The notes beneath the pieces were generated by a model. The model was given only the letters and a program-made list of their open reading frames with translations. It searched no databases and was not told where the DNA came from. The translations under genes were made by a program, and so were the position numbers. A DNA stretch of 64,000 nucleotides from Acanthosoma haemorrhoidale (taxonomy: Eukaryota; Arthropoda; Insecta; Hemiptera; Acanthosomatidae), in assembly GCA_930367205.1 (NCBI GenBank), contig CAKNEZ010000030.1, positions 62,001 to 126,000 on the forward strand, given 5' to 3'. Positions 10,899 to 22,193 of the stretch are shown one piece after another; position 1 is the stretch's first letter; each line of letters opens with the position of its first letter.

Positions 10899-11761
10899 TA
10901 GTTAATAGAGATGGCACTCTCAGAAGCAGTGGCGTCTTCTGAAGGTAACTATGCGATCTAACAAGCGAACGGAGGGTGTAGTCCATTACCTGTTACGTGT
11001 TGGTTAGAAAGGCGGACTCTCTTGCAGTCTTATTAACAGCCAGTAATGTCGGCTGATGTAATCTTAGACTTTTCATTTTTTTTCTTCTGAAATAAACATG
11101 TAATAAAATATAACTTTCCCTATCCTCTTCCCTGCATCAATAGAAATTCTATACTTAATGCCCAGACTAAACTATTCATTTTCAATTTGTTGGTAAAAGC
11201 CCGTAATAATTTACGCAGGACCTAGTAACAGCTTAGTTATACTTGCAAATATCTGCTAACTTCAAATAATCCGAAATAAACTTCTGAGAATAATACCGAA
11301 CAAATTAAGGTCCTGTACAATATTTAACATGCACTAAGCATCTAAAGACAACATCATTTATGGATGAATGTAAACATAGGGAGGGTACATTAATTCAAAA
11401 CATTTCTAACATAGTTACATTACCCAATTTTGAGACCTTAGGGCCTATTTTTTTTGTATTATGAAGAAATATTCTTTATATTAGCATCTACTGTTTTTGG
11501 CTAGGTCTTTTTATTTATATTGTTTCCTAAATTAAAATGTCTAATTCAATGTAGATTTTATTCAGGACTTAGACTAGATGCATTGGAAATGAGCACATGA
11601 TTACTTATATTATGTAAATGTTGGTTTTGAATTTTTCCTTTAAACATTTTTCAGGTCAGAGCTAAAACATTGACTAGGTGATGACGGCTCGACGATTTCC
11701 GAGCCTGTCAATAAAATTTGTCTACTGCTGATAATTACAAAACCATTGCAAACAGTAATAA
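10899..11761. other. Intergenic DNA, nothing recognised
   Basis: A slightly GC-richer patch at 10905-11060 has no coding look. The rest is AT-rich with no repeats seen. If the exon at 11762-12005 is real, this could be its intron or 3' flank. Confidence 0.4.
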
Positions 11762-12005
11762 TTAACAAATTGTACACTGCGTTGTGGTCTCCATTTGCGG
11801 GCCAGTTAGTAAAACAATAAATTTACTATGCCAATGGTTCGCAGGTGATGTGTTGGGGATGTCAAGGCTGCCTGGGTAAGGAATAAGTTGTTGTTGCTGT
11901 TGTTGTTGTTGCATGGTCGGGTACATCACAGGGTAGGTGCCGTAGGCCTGTTGTTGGGGCATCAGCGCTTGCTCCTGCGGCATCATAGCTTGCTCCTCCA
12001 TCCTT
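11762..12005 (-). CDS. Candidate polyglutamine-containing exon of an unrecognised gene
   Basis: On the minus strand a splice-acceptor-like TATATCCGCAG ends at 12006, followed by an open frame of about 80 codons to a stop at 11762. The protein would read MEEQAMMPQEQALMPQQQAY, then GTYPVMYPTM, a run of eight glutamines (mixed CAA/CAG), and IPYPGSLDIPNTSPANHWH. The GC content, the use of GC-ending codons and the glutamine/methionine/proline-rich low complexity are unlike the surrounding AT-rich DNA and typical of insect regulatory or matrix-like proteins. The last ~20 codons turn AT-rich, so the true exon may end earlier, for example at a GTAAAT donor near 11830. A second frame is also open but has poorer composition. 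I do not recognise the protein. A transposon sits 25 bp upstream of the acceptor. Confidence 0.45.
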
Positions 12006-12030
12006 CTGCGGATATACATAAATATATATA

Positions 12031-12885
12031 TAAGGTGACCCCAGAATTAACGCGAGATTTGAATTTGGCACCATTTGTGCAGTAAACTGCTGGCAACCCT
12101 AAAAAGAAACAATTTGACAGCTGACAGTTCAGAGTTAGTAAAAATGGAGCGTTACACGATAGAACAACGTGTCTTCATTGTTAAACATTATCCCAAAAAA
12201 AATGAAAGTTTGGCTGCCGCAGTTCGAAAATTTCATACAAAATATGGTCGGAATAGTGTTTTAACTTCATCAACTGTGAAGAGATTAATTGAAAAAATTA
12301 GGGAGACTGGATCAGTTGGAGACACTAAACACACTGGTCGTCTAAAAACAAGCCGTTCAAATGTCAATATCGAAGCAGTACGTGAGAGTGTTGTTGAAAA
12401 TCCAGGAACATCAATTCGGCGTCGTAGACAAGATGATATTGATGTGGCCAATATGTGGTTTCAACAAGATGGTGCCACATGCCATACAGCCCATGAAACA
12501 ATTCAAATACTGCATGAGACATTCCCAGGTCGTGTACTCTCTCGTTTCGGTGATCAGAATTGGCCCCCCGTATCGTGTGATTTAAAACCTTTAGATTTCT
12601 TTATATGGGGTTATTTGAAGTCAAAGGTGTATGTCAACAAGCCCACGTCCACCCGTTATTACAAGAGGAAATTCAACGCTGGATCAACGAAATTCAACCA
12701 CATTTATGCCAAATGGTCATGGAAAATTTCGACAAAAGAGTGCGTATGAGCCAGCAAAGTCGTGGAGGCCATTTGCCCGATGTGTTATTCCACAAATAGC
12801 CCTATCCTATTTACTTTATAATTCAATAAAAAAATAACAACAATACTAAAAACTGTGTTTTCTGTTAATTCTAGGACACCCTTAA
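12031..12885 (+). mobile_element. Internally deleted DD41D (rosa-type) element with terminal repeats
   Basis: The left end (AAGGTGACCCCAGAATTAAC, from 12032) and the right end (GTTAATTCTAGGACACCCTT, to 12883) are imperfect inverted repeats with TA-rich flanks. They enclose a transposase relic in the same orientation. At ~855 bp the copy is shorter than a full element. Confidence 0.8.
12144..12799 (+). pseudogene. DD41D-type transposase relic, N- and C-terminal parts fused
   Basis: The frame opens at an ATG at 12144 (MERYTIEQRVFIVKHYPKKN), continues through STVKRLIEKIRETGSV and EAVRESVVENPGTSIRRR, then jumps across a deletion straight into MWFQQDGATCHTA. The deletion removes the first catalytic aspartate. 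The second aspartate (FQQDGATCH) and the third (LKPLDFFIWGYLK) are present with 41 residues between them, the spacing that defines the rosa/DD41D group of Tc1/mariner-related elements. A frameshift near 12650 is followed in another frame by INEIQPHLCQMVMENFDKRV and the family C-terminus SRGGHLPDVLFHK, ending at 12799. The open reading to 12749 is therefore not the natural end. Confidence 0.85.
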
Positions 12886-13019
12886 TACAAAATAACATAT
12901 CACCCGTAATAAGGCTTAAAGATCCAAGCTTTGCGGTGAAAATACAGTTTTGAAATAAAAAGTAAATAATAATAAATAGTAAATATATATGCTTTACAAA
13001 ATCCACTAAAACTAAATAT

Positions 13020-13440
13020 ATTCATGCGAAAATAATTTTTGACCAGAGAACGTCGTAGAGATCTGTGTAGAGATCTTCAAACAAATTCCACCCCACACCA
13101 TTACTGAACCCCACCTCTAAATTGAACTCTTCCAGTGACATTACACTCGTGTGATGTCTGACTCACTAGGCCTTAGGTTAAGAGAGAAGCTTGGCTCATC
13201 TGAAAACAGCACGTTGCTCCATTAGTTTTCAGTCCACATAAGGTGTTCCCGAGGAAATTTCAACATTTCTGATGATGTCTAGTCAACAATAGCCCTGATC
13301 CTAAATTCAGCCCTTATGAAGAAGTTGAGGAGTCTCAGTAGCAGTTGAAAGCCGATTCCGAAGCGTGTGTAGTTGAATGAACCGGTCATCTCTTGGTTCT
13401 GTCACTCGCCGAACAGGTAAACCCAATGGAAGACCTGTAT
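13020..13440 (-). pseudogene. Tc1-like transposase relic
   Basis: Minus-strand translations in broken frames show the Tc1 order of motifs. DDRFIQLHTLRNRLSTATET (second DNA-binding helix region) comes first, then a WTENxW...VLFSDEPSFSLN block containing the first catalytic aspartate, then SVMVWGGICLKISTQIST. Stops and frameshifts are frequent. The region of the second aspartate and the glutamate is not found, and I could not find terminal repeats. It is an old fragment. Confidence 0.7.
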
Positions 13441-15190
13441 ATTTTTGGCTTCGACCTTTTTTCACTAAAGCAACAACAAGTCCATCAAATATAATAAATA
13501 AATCAAAATAAAAACAAATAACCTACTACTAAATATTTTGAGATCAGTCACACAAAAACTCAAAGTCGAAATTTCTGTATAAATATTTTAAAATAATTTG
13601 TATGAATATGAATATTTATCGGGGGTTTCCTTGATATTTATAGCATCTTATCACTGAAAACGTTTAATATTAATTAAAAAACAATTGAAAGCCGGAATAA
13701 TTTAACTATGAAGCAAATATAATTATTCTCTACCAATAAGTAAACATCACATGGTTGATTGTTGATTGATAAGTGAACTCGTTGATACCATATATACATA
13801 ATATTATCGATAATAATGAAATGATTAAAATATCTATTTGATTGCAAAAACTCATCATGTAACAATCTCTAAGCCTGAAAAAGCATAGGCTTGAAGAATG
13901 AGCCCATTCGTCACCACTAGATAGCTACAAACTGATAACGGCACTAGAAAAACATATACGATAAATAAGTAAAATAACATGAAAAATAGTGTATTGAATA
14001 CATTATGGAATCTATATTGTGAATGGAACTGTCTGTTGACTAAGATATCGTTATTAGCTCAATACATGGTGATTTTCAGGGAAGAACACTGTAGTAATGT
14101 CAAAAATAGTTCATTAGTAATTATAAGTTGGTACGTAAGCTCATGGGTGTGAGTTTTTTTTTCTGTTTAAGCAAAACAAAAAAGGTAAAAATCATATGGA
14201 TATGGTCACCTAGAGTTGATAGACAACTACTCCAGAGAAAGCTCCTGATGATCGTTCCATCTTTTCGTAATCTGAATGGAAGTAAAAGGGATTTTCAACC
14301 CTCAGGAGTTAGGTCTCTGTTGTTCTCAGGAAGCGATGTTATAATTGTTTATTCCAGGTTTAAATTTCCAGATATGAATTATAATAGTGGCTGTATACAT
14401 ACAATATACATCAGTGTATATGATCAATAATATTATCTTGGCAATATGATCAATAAAGAGATCAATCTACTCAGCGAAAGTGAGTTGAAATCATATGAAA
14501 GGCCCTAAGCTAAAACAGTACTCCTTAATTTCAAATATCTTTTTGTAGAACGAAAAATATATTCGCCTATATTGAATAAAATAAATTTGTAAATAATATA
14601 TAAAATAAATGAGAGGGGTGTGTTTACTTACACAGCATAAGGAGTTAGGTAATTATTCCCTAAACTCCCGGAATCATATTGTTTTTCCCCAGACTGCCAA
14701 TACATTTCCGTTTAAAAACTAGGGGCTTAATCTATTTTTATGCTGAAAAGTACACACTATTAGATTCGTCTATCTTACAAGTACAAGATAGTGCCAAAAT
14801 TATAAAATCGAAAAAATGGAAAGAAAAAACTCTTTTTTCCATCGCCCCTTTAAATAAAGGCAAGGAAGCCATAATACTCCTAAGTAGGCCATTTGCCATT
14901 GCCTGTTTGCTGGCCCCCCTAGGTCACAATATTGGCGAGGAAGGATGGCCAGGTCACAAATACTCAACCGAACTCAGGTCAGGACAAATTGTTTTCAGCT
15001 ACTGCCTTGTTCAGGTAGTCGGATGAGGGTACCTATTCAGCGCTTGAAGAGTGCCTTCAGTCAGAGAAGGGTCTTCAAGACTATTGAAAACAAATTCAGG
15101 TGTTTCGTTCTGGTTTAAGACATCTTACAACTCGCTTAAAGGAATCGATTAGTAGAGAGAAAATTTCGATTGAGAGTTCATTTGATATAA
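13441..15190. other. Intergenic DNA, nothing recognised
   Basis: Mostly AT-rich. Open frames at 14128-14430 and 14679-15026 (100 and 115 codons, plus) have no recognisable motif and ordinary composition, so I do not call them genes. Confidence 0.4.
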
Positions 15191-15810
15191 GTCTTTATTG
15201 TGCTAAAATTACAATCCGCCTCATTAGATAATAAGTAATTGAGATAAATGTTCTTATTCATAACATATTTACAATTCATCATTCACTCGCTCATTCCTAC
15301 ATATTTACAATCAGCATTCACTCGCTCATTCATACAGTATTTACAAACAGCGCAGAGGCCTCCCAAATCCACATGGTTGTCACCTCTCTCCCATGCGAAA
15401 CAGGAAGCTGTGTCTTGGGAAGTCCCCCACGCTCCTCCGTCATCCGTGTCACTGAATAAGAGCCAGCGGAGGCTCACAGACGCTCAGGACATGATTGGAG
15501 AAACTCACCATTGCCAGGACGCCCACTGTAACGCATTTATAGCAGGTCACGAGGCCACTGTCGTTTCAGTCTCCGAGGAGGGTTATAGGGATGAGTGGTG
15601 CTATGCTACGGGATTAGGGTGGTCGGATAGGCTACTATGGAATTTCATAAACTTGGAAGGGATGAGTTCAAGAATGTAGGGTATATTGAGATCGTTATGA
15701 AGGATTGTATTGCTGTCATAATAAGGGGCATTTACTATTGTTCTCAGGACTTTTTTGCAGTCCCCCATAGCTCTATTCCGTATGTCCAGATTGTCTTAAG
15801 TATAACTTTG
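15191..15810 (-). mobile_element. Jockey-clade retrotransposon family JA, copy 1 (5' truncated)
   Basis: This holds the last part of the reverse-transcriptase ORF (stop at 15537-15539) and the ~330-bp 3' UTR, read leftwards. Recognisable pieces are WTYGIELWGTAKK and NDLNIPYILELIPSKFMKFH, broken by an internal deletion. The 3' UTR ends with a CACAATAAAG signal at 15191. A TATTTACAAT...TCACTCGCTCATTC segment is duplicated in tandem near 15263-15340. No target duplication was found. Confidence 0.85.
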
Positions 15811-17534
15811 CAATTAAACATTACAAAAGTCGTGCCTCGCCCACATTGATTATACGTATTAGTTCATTCACCTAGTGAATAAATATATCAGCTTATTAGC
15901 ACAGATACTATTACACAACACAGCCTTCAGTTTGTTTCTGAAAAAAATAATCTGAAAACCTTTAAGCCTTCCGAAGAAATTCATTCACTTGAATCTATAT
16001 GCAGGAAACATCTAGGCAAGACAACTCACCCCCCCCCCCTCCCGTTCTCACCCCAGCAAACTAAGAAATGGACCAGCTTAAAGCTGTTCTATTTCTCGAC
16101 GAGACAAAGGATGTTTTCTTATTCGAATCATATGAGAAATGTACTGAAGAAGAGAGACACAGCGCTGTGCCATGGGGTACACCATGCACTGTTCCTATTG
16201 TCTGCAGGGCGTAGATCATATAAATTGTAGCCAGTATCTAGTACATATGTTGGAGGGGTTTTTAGTCCACAGGGGCAATATCTTAGGTTGGCTATCGAGT
16301 TTTTGTTATGTCTTCGTCAGGAAGACTTTTCTTTAATTTCAAGGTTTTTATTAACAGATTTAGGCTGGTGCTCAATCATATCACTCAAAAATCATGTTCA
16401 TCAGTCAAAAATCCTGTTATAAATGATTGAAGCTTTAATTTTAAGAAAGCATACAATCGTATGCTTGAAACCAGTTACAGTTTTATGATTCGTTGGTTAT
16501 TATGATGCTTTTGAAAATATTAAATAAAGCTACTTTATTTGGTTCCTGGTGGCATAATTTTGTCTTAAATTGCCTTTTTAATTGTTAAGTAATTCACTTA
16601 TTCAACATGTTTCACGGTCACATACACCATTTTAAATATTTTGTTTTAGCAAGTTGAGTAATTGATAATCTAATACCACATCATTATTAATTGTAATTCC
16701 AACACAATATATGGATACAGGTTATTTTTATTGTAACATTTGCTGTTATAAGCAAAATTATTATCGTTCAATAACAGTGACAATCAAATAATTGCTTAGG
16801 AATAACTTGGGGATACGCCCTCCGTGAAAGTGTTTAAGAGATTGAACGGTTGGTTCATTTGAGTGATCCGGCTCATCTAGTGAACCATTGGCAGGAAAAC
16901 TATTATTACAGTGCAGCAGTGCCTATTTGAATTCAGTTGTTTTTTGAATTTCCTACAATATTTATTGGAAAGTGAGAGGAAAGTTCAATCAAGCTTCAAT
17001 TTACCAAAAAAAAAAAAACCTGAACCTTTTATGAAGAAGAAGTTACACGACTAAAATACAACATTTTCATCTACGACGAGAAGTAATTTCATCATTTTAT
17101 TCACTTTATCAAAAAAGCACATTTATATCTCTACGAGTCATTAATCTAGAGGCATCATTATCATTCGCTCAAGGTCTTCCCATTCACTGCAGTGTTCATT
17201 TATACTCTTACGGACACATAACAAATTATATATTTGTTACAACTTTTACCCACTTTTTACATCGACTGTGAACTAATGGTTATATTCTGAAATACAAAAA
17301 GGTGCAACAATGAGACTCCACCGAATCTCTTCAATACTAATTTAATTATTGCTAATAACATACATGAGTGTTTCTAAATATAAGTACCTAATATTATTTG
17401 TATTAGCCATCTTAGTTGCAAAGATTGTTTGTTATCTGCCAGTTTAAAAATTATCAAAAGAAAAGCTCTCAAAACTGTATTTTTTTAAATATCTTTGAAT
17501 TCCGTTTTGCTTTAATGCGTCGGTTGTGCTAAAG
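15811..17534. other. Intergenic DNA with a possible small exon
   Basis: At 16068-16214 (plus) a 48-codon ATG frame reads LKAVLFLDETKDVFLFESYE. It overlaps a second open frame from 16057. A C-rich tract ending CACCCCAG at 16056 would make a good splice acceptor. Which frame, if either, is coding cannot be decided here. The rest is AT-rich without features. Confidence 0.25.
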
Positions 17535-17666
17535 TCTTTACCATAGAAGTTACCCTCTTTTTGGACCAGAATACAACCACTTCTTCACTGTATGCAGGAA
17601 TGACCTGTCTATATGAGGCAGATAAAGACAGTCGGAAATGGTCTCTCTCTCTCTCTCTCTCTCTCT

Positions 17667-17746
<80 letters not shown>

Positions 17747-17914
17747 ACTCACTCACTCACTCACTCTCTCTCTCTCCCTCTCTCACTCTCTCTCTCACTC
17801 ACTCTCTCTCTCTCTCCCTCTCTCTCACTCTCTCTCTCTCACTCACTCTCTCTCACTCACTCACTCACTCTCTCTCTCTCTCTCTCCCTCTCTCTCTCCC
17901 CCTCTCTCTCTCTC

Positions 17915-17948
<34 letters not shown>

Positions 17949-18014
17949 CCTCTCTCTCTCTCTCTCTCTCCCCTTCTCCCTCGCTCTCTCTCTCACTCTC
18001 TATCTCTATCTCTC

Positions 18015-18053
<39 letters not shown>

Positions 18054-18096
18054 ATATCTATCTCTCTCCCCCCCCCTCTCTCTCTACCTCTCTCAC

Positions 18097-18172
<76 letters not shown>

Positions 18173-18283
18173 TCTCTCTCCCCCCCCCTCTCTCTCTTCC
18201 TCTATCTCTCCCTCTCTATCTCTCTCTCCCCCTCTCGTTCTCTCCCTCTCTCTCTGTCTCTCTCTCTATCTCTCTCTCCCCAC

Positions 18284-18332
<49 letters not shown>

Positions 18333-18760
18333 GCTTTGGCGTTTGTTGCTCTACTCAAATCGTGGTTTTCTTATTTAATTACTTCTACACTTCTATATCT
18401 TTAACCTTACTATGTTTTAGTCTAGCGTTGTCAGACCCCCACACTTTCCTAGTGGGATTCTCTGGCCGCGTCTCGCTAAAACTAGCACATACATACCTAG
18501 AAGTGTCTCCCCCAGCGATCCTGTCTGCCTCTTTCCGGTCAGACTCGCCTTTGGGATCCGGAAGGTTAGCGCCTACCCTCAGATACCGAGTTTGAACTCG
18601 TGGTTTGAACTGTACCTCTTTTCCTGAACATAGTCGGGGCACACCTTCCGAAATCTTATGGAGTCAGATAAACAAGCTGCCTGTTGACTAAGCCGCTTGC
18701 ATAGCTCAAAGACCACAGGTTTGTATTTTTCTTACGCCCACCGGGCAGTGGCTAGATTGA
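17535..18760 (+). mobile_element. LTR-like repeat X, copy 1, with expanded CT tract
   Basis: Left of the CT tract are remnants of the X repeat (GAAGTTACCCTCTTTTTGGA, then CCTGTCTATATGAGG in place of the TATA region). To the right is the long shared part (CAGACCCCCACACTTTCCTA, CGTCTCGCTAAAACTAGCAC, CCTACCCTCAGATACCGAGT, ATCTTATGGAGTCAG). The same arrangement occurs at 45120 and 59192. I infer an LTR because the other copies have promoter-like motifs and no ORF, but exact ends and a primer-binding site were not established. Confidence 0.55.
17642..18330 (+). repeat. CT microsatellite, ~690 bp
   Basis: Almost pure (CT)n with interspersed CACTCACT, CCCC and CTAT interruptions. Open frames on both strands here (poly-Ser/Leu, poly-Arg/Glu) are artefacts of the repeat. 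Confidence 0.97.
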
Positions 18761-19560
18761 CGGGACGTCCCCTTTGGCTTGCTGTTATTAAATCTTGCAC
18801 AGAGTAAATCCCTCACTGATGTAGAACGTCCAGAAAGAAATTACATTTCAGTTTCGATCAATGCATACAGGGTTTGCCAGTGACGGCAGATAAAGCGGGT
18901 CACATTGCATGGGATTCAACAACAAGACCACAGATTACATATCACAATTTTTTTTTAAGTACTGATATGTCAAATCATTAATAAAAAAATGACTTAAAAT
19001 AATTTTTTTTCCTTTAAAATTCAATTATTTTCTAACCTCGAACCCAGACTCTAAAAACCACAACTTTATTCACTCATCCACGTCATTAATAAACTAGAGG
19101 GAATTTTTTATGACTCTTCGCTGATACAAATATAATAAAGTTATAGTTTGTTTTATTCAGCGGTATCGAATCATACTAGAAAATATATAATTTAATTTGA
19201 TTAATAACATTATTCAGTACTTGTATCGGACCTTCATCCCTTACAATATGAACATCAACGAAGATCATCAGTCAGTACCATAAATAAGTTTTTCTAATTA
19301 CATAAAATATTTTCTGAATAACATTAGAATACGATCAGTTACTGAATAAATGGTGCACCTCAAGCGTTCAAAGAGGAAACAGAACACTCCCCCTTGAGAA
19401 TTGGCAATTATAACCAAGCCTCAGGAATATGAGTTCATCTGATACATTTTAATTTACAAGTTTGTTAACTGCTAACATTTCTTTACCACAATGATTTGTT
19501 CAAGGGGCTAAAAACTTTTTTAATTTCTTCAGAAGAATAATTCAAAAGTTGAAAGATATC
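18761..19560. other. Intergenic DNA, nothing recognised
   Basis: AT-rich sequence without repeats, motifs or convincing open frames. Confidence 0.4.
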
Positions 19561-20060
19561 CTAGAGGACTTTTTTAAACTAACTTTTCGAAATTTAATTC
19601 AGATTAGGTGGTCCTGTCACACTTTCCCTGATAACTTACATCTCAGACCTCACTGGAATACGTTTGAACTCCTTCTGGTACCATGTTCTTTTTTGTCTTT
19701 GCTTGTACCTATTTGTATGTCTACCTGTGGATGGACTATCTACGAAATTTTGTGAATAATTCACAGTACAATGCTGGTAATTCATTCCTGGTATGTTAAT
19801 AATGCGGGTGTAGGATGCCCACATGTCAGATATAATGGTTGTACCGGGGTGAATACATTCTGATATTGTTTTCAGTAGTGTTTCCGATGTACGGCCTGGC
19901 ACGCATTGAAGCATTGCTTATCTTCCCGACAAACACTTCCGAAGACCCATTGATAAGGATAAATTCTACCAACGTGATTTTTGCGCCGAGAAAATCTCGA
20001 TTCGTCTATCACAACTGTTTTCCCTGGCCCCCCGATCTTTCTGCGCAATCTTCTCGAAAC
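19561..20060 (-). pseudogene. Merlin/ISXO2-type transposase fragment
   Basis: Minus-strand frames give GKTVVIDESRFSRRKNHVGR followed by YPYQWVFGSVCREDKQCF, the first catalytic block of the IS1016/Merlin (ISXO2-like) DDE transposases. After a frameshift near 19910 comes CVPGRTSETLLKTISECIHP, GTTIISDMWASYTRI (second aspartate) and HCTVNYSQNFVDSPSTGRHT. The usual final motif (HTNxIEGxW, with the catalytic glutamate) has decayed to HTNRYKQRQK, so the glutamate is not visible. Termini were not identified. Its neighbours are unrelated repeats. Confidence 0.8.
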
Positions 20061-20807
20061 AGAGGCTCCATTTCATTACTCATTAGACATTAAACATTTT
20101 TTCAACTACATAAAATATAATTAAGGTTTATTAATTAATAACTTGTAATAATAAGAAACTTCCTATCACGTTCAGTTTGGTATAACTTATACTAGGTACA
20201 TTAAAACGGTGATTGGTAGGTTAGCAACTAACACCGAGGTAGATTAAAACGTATCATAATTTAATTATTAATAGGCAAAAATAGTTTCGTTTCATATTGA
20301 GAAGGAATTAAGAATTAAAGATCTTGTCAGCTTGAACAATAATGTGTATTATGTGACGTGGTTCTAAAGGAGGATAATCAAACAAACCTTTAAAATTGTC
20401 TTGAATGTCCTGGGAGTTCATCGGAAGATATTTTTGGTTTTGTACTCATGAAAAAGAGAGAATTTTCATCAAATTCATTAATGGACAACGTAGTCAACAA
20501 TTATTGTCTACAGTTAAAGTAAATCATGTGAGGATCTTTAAGTACCCTACTCAATAAAATCTTTTACCAAGTTCTGTTATAATTTATTTGTAGTGCCTTG
20601 GATTGTTGTGTTCTAGGCGGGAACTTTTAATATGTTGTACAGAACACTCCAAATAAAAACTGTACCAAAATCCAGACTATACGATTTTTTTTTTATTACC
20701 TTTGCTCATTAGGTAATATTAAAGGTATTTAAGGATAGTGACATATGTTATTTTGGTTAAGTATTATTTATAATTTTCTTTTTTTCTGAGTCAAGATTCA
20801 TTTTTAG
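20061..20807. other. Intergenic or intronic DNA
   Basis: AT-rich and featureless. Its right end is a pyrimidine-rich stretch closing with TTCATTTTTAG at 20807, a good splice acceptor for the frame that follows. Confidence 0.4.
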
Positions 20808-20977
20808 TTACAACAGCACTGTTCGCTACTAAGGGTGAACCATCTTTGCCTGAAGAATATGTTAAGAAGCAGATGCATATGGTTATGGCTGGACAAATGG
20901 TAGCATATTTCCGACATATATCACAGTTTTACTCCCAATCTATTGCAAAAGTGTATTTGATACTTCAAGATAAATAA
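20808..20977 (+). CDS. Candidate terminal exon of an unrecognised gene
   Basis: After an acceptor-like CATTTTTAG the sequence is open for 56 codons to a TAA at 20975-20977. The first two bases would complete a split codon. The encoded peptide reads TTALFATKGEPSLPEEYVKK, QMHMVMAGQMVAYFRH, ISQFYSQSIAKVYLILQDK. Amino-acid composition is balanced, there are no internal stops, and codon use is unlike the AT-rich flanks. No ATG start is needed if it is the last coding exon. I do not recognise the family. No AATAAA is seen just downstream. No repeat copy occurs elsewhere in the window, which favours a host exon over a transposon. Confidence 0.45.
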
Positions 20978-21113
20978 TTTTCTGCGAAACATACCAATTT
21001 TTTCTATTTACTTGGCATAAACTTGTTGTATATTATGTTTATTTTGTCAATTCATCTCTGTTATATTAGCTACCACTTGTGGAATAGATTATATTATTTA
21101 GGATAGTAAAATT
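20978..21113. other. Possible 3' UTR or intergenic spacer
   Basis: Short AT-rich spacer before the Jockey fragment. Confidence 0.3.
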
Positions 21114-21484
21114 CCCCTCGTGACCTGCTATAAATGCGTGACAGTGAGTCCTGGCAATGGCCAGTTTCTGTAATTATGTCCTGAGCGTATGTGGCTCTCG
21201 CGCTCTTCCTCAGCCTCCACTGGCTCGTATCTGGTGACGCGGCTGACGGAAGAGCGTGGGGACTTCCCAAGACTCCGCTTCCTCTTTCTCATGCAAGGGA
21301 GGTGACAACATGTGGATTTGGGAGGCCTCTGGGCTGTTTGTAAATACTGTATAAATGAGCGATTGAATGAAAATTGTAAAAAATGGTATGATTGAGAACA
21401 TTAATCTCAATAATAGGCTAATAGTAATTGAGTACTATTAGGCCTAATAAAGCAGATTGTAATCTTAGCACAATAAAGAAGTTT
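21114..21484 (+). mobile_element. Jockey family JA, copy 2 (3' UTR only)
   Basis: Begins four codons before the ORF stop (CCTCGTGACCTGCTATAA) and runs through the shared 3' UTR to CACAATAAAG. TAAAATT occurs on both sides (before 21114 and near 21495) as a possible 7-bp target duplication, which is weak evidence. Short 5'-truncated copies are typical of target-primed reverse transcription. Confidence 0.85.
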
Positions 21485-22193
21485 ATATATAAAATTCTGT
21501 CTATTTCACTAGGACTTTTTTACTGATTAAGTTGTAGATAATAACATTTTATGACTGAATTAAGCCACATTAGTCTGCTATTTAAGAACACGACGCTAGA
21601 AGGGGGGATTTAAATAGCAACAGCTCCCCCCCCCTTATAGACCAGAAGGAGCTGTAAGTATTTCACTGATTTTTTGTCCGAAGTGTACGGAAAAGAAGAA
21701 ACTGGGTTCTCGACCTTCTCCCGCTTATTGAGTCTAGTTTCGTTTTTCAAGGCGGCGAAAAGCAACCATTCAATGTCAGGCCATTCTATTTTCGGAACGC
21801 TTCTATGCAAGGCAGACGTCACACCTGACTTCTTGACGGCTTGAACACAATTATCAACCTACACCCATGTACGTAAATGACATGTGTTGCTAGAATATTT
21901 ACAGAATGACGTATTAGCAACTGTAAATATCATTGTTAGACCAAACAAAAATTATCGTCATATGATAGACCTCGGTACTTAATGTGAGGTGGACATAAAG
22001 TCCTCCTTTTGCTACGAAAACAGTGAATGCATTGCGTCCCTAAATTGAAGTATTGCAGAATATCTTGGGATAATAACTTTCTACACATCAATAATAAAAT
22101 ACATTAACATTATAATTTTATTAATGCAAGGCTACGATGATCATTTAATAAAGCAGGTCATAGCCATGAATGAAGAATTTTGTGTTAATCGTA
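21485..22193. other. Intergenic DNA with an unrecognised minus-strand frame
   Basis: On the minus strand 21610-21822 is open for 70 codons (RSVPKIEWPDIEWLLFAALK, KVENPVSSFPYTSDKKSVKY) with fairly even composition and ends in a C/G homopolymer. I cannot assign it and see no splice or promoter support. The rest is featureless. Confidence 0.3.

Noticed and set aside
17512..18404. Very long open frames on both strands (poly-Ser/Leu and poly-Arg/Glu)
   Set aside because: They are translations of the CT/GA microsatellite, open in all frames, and not genes.
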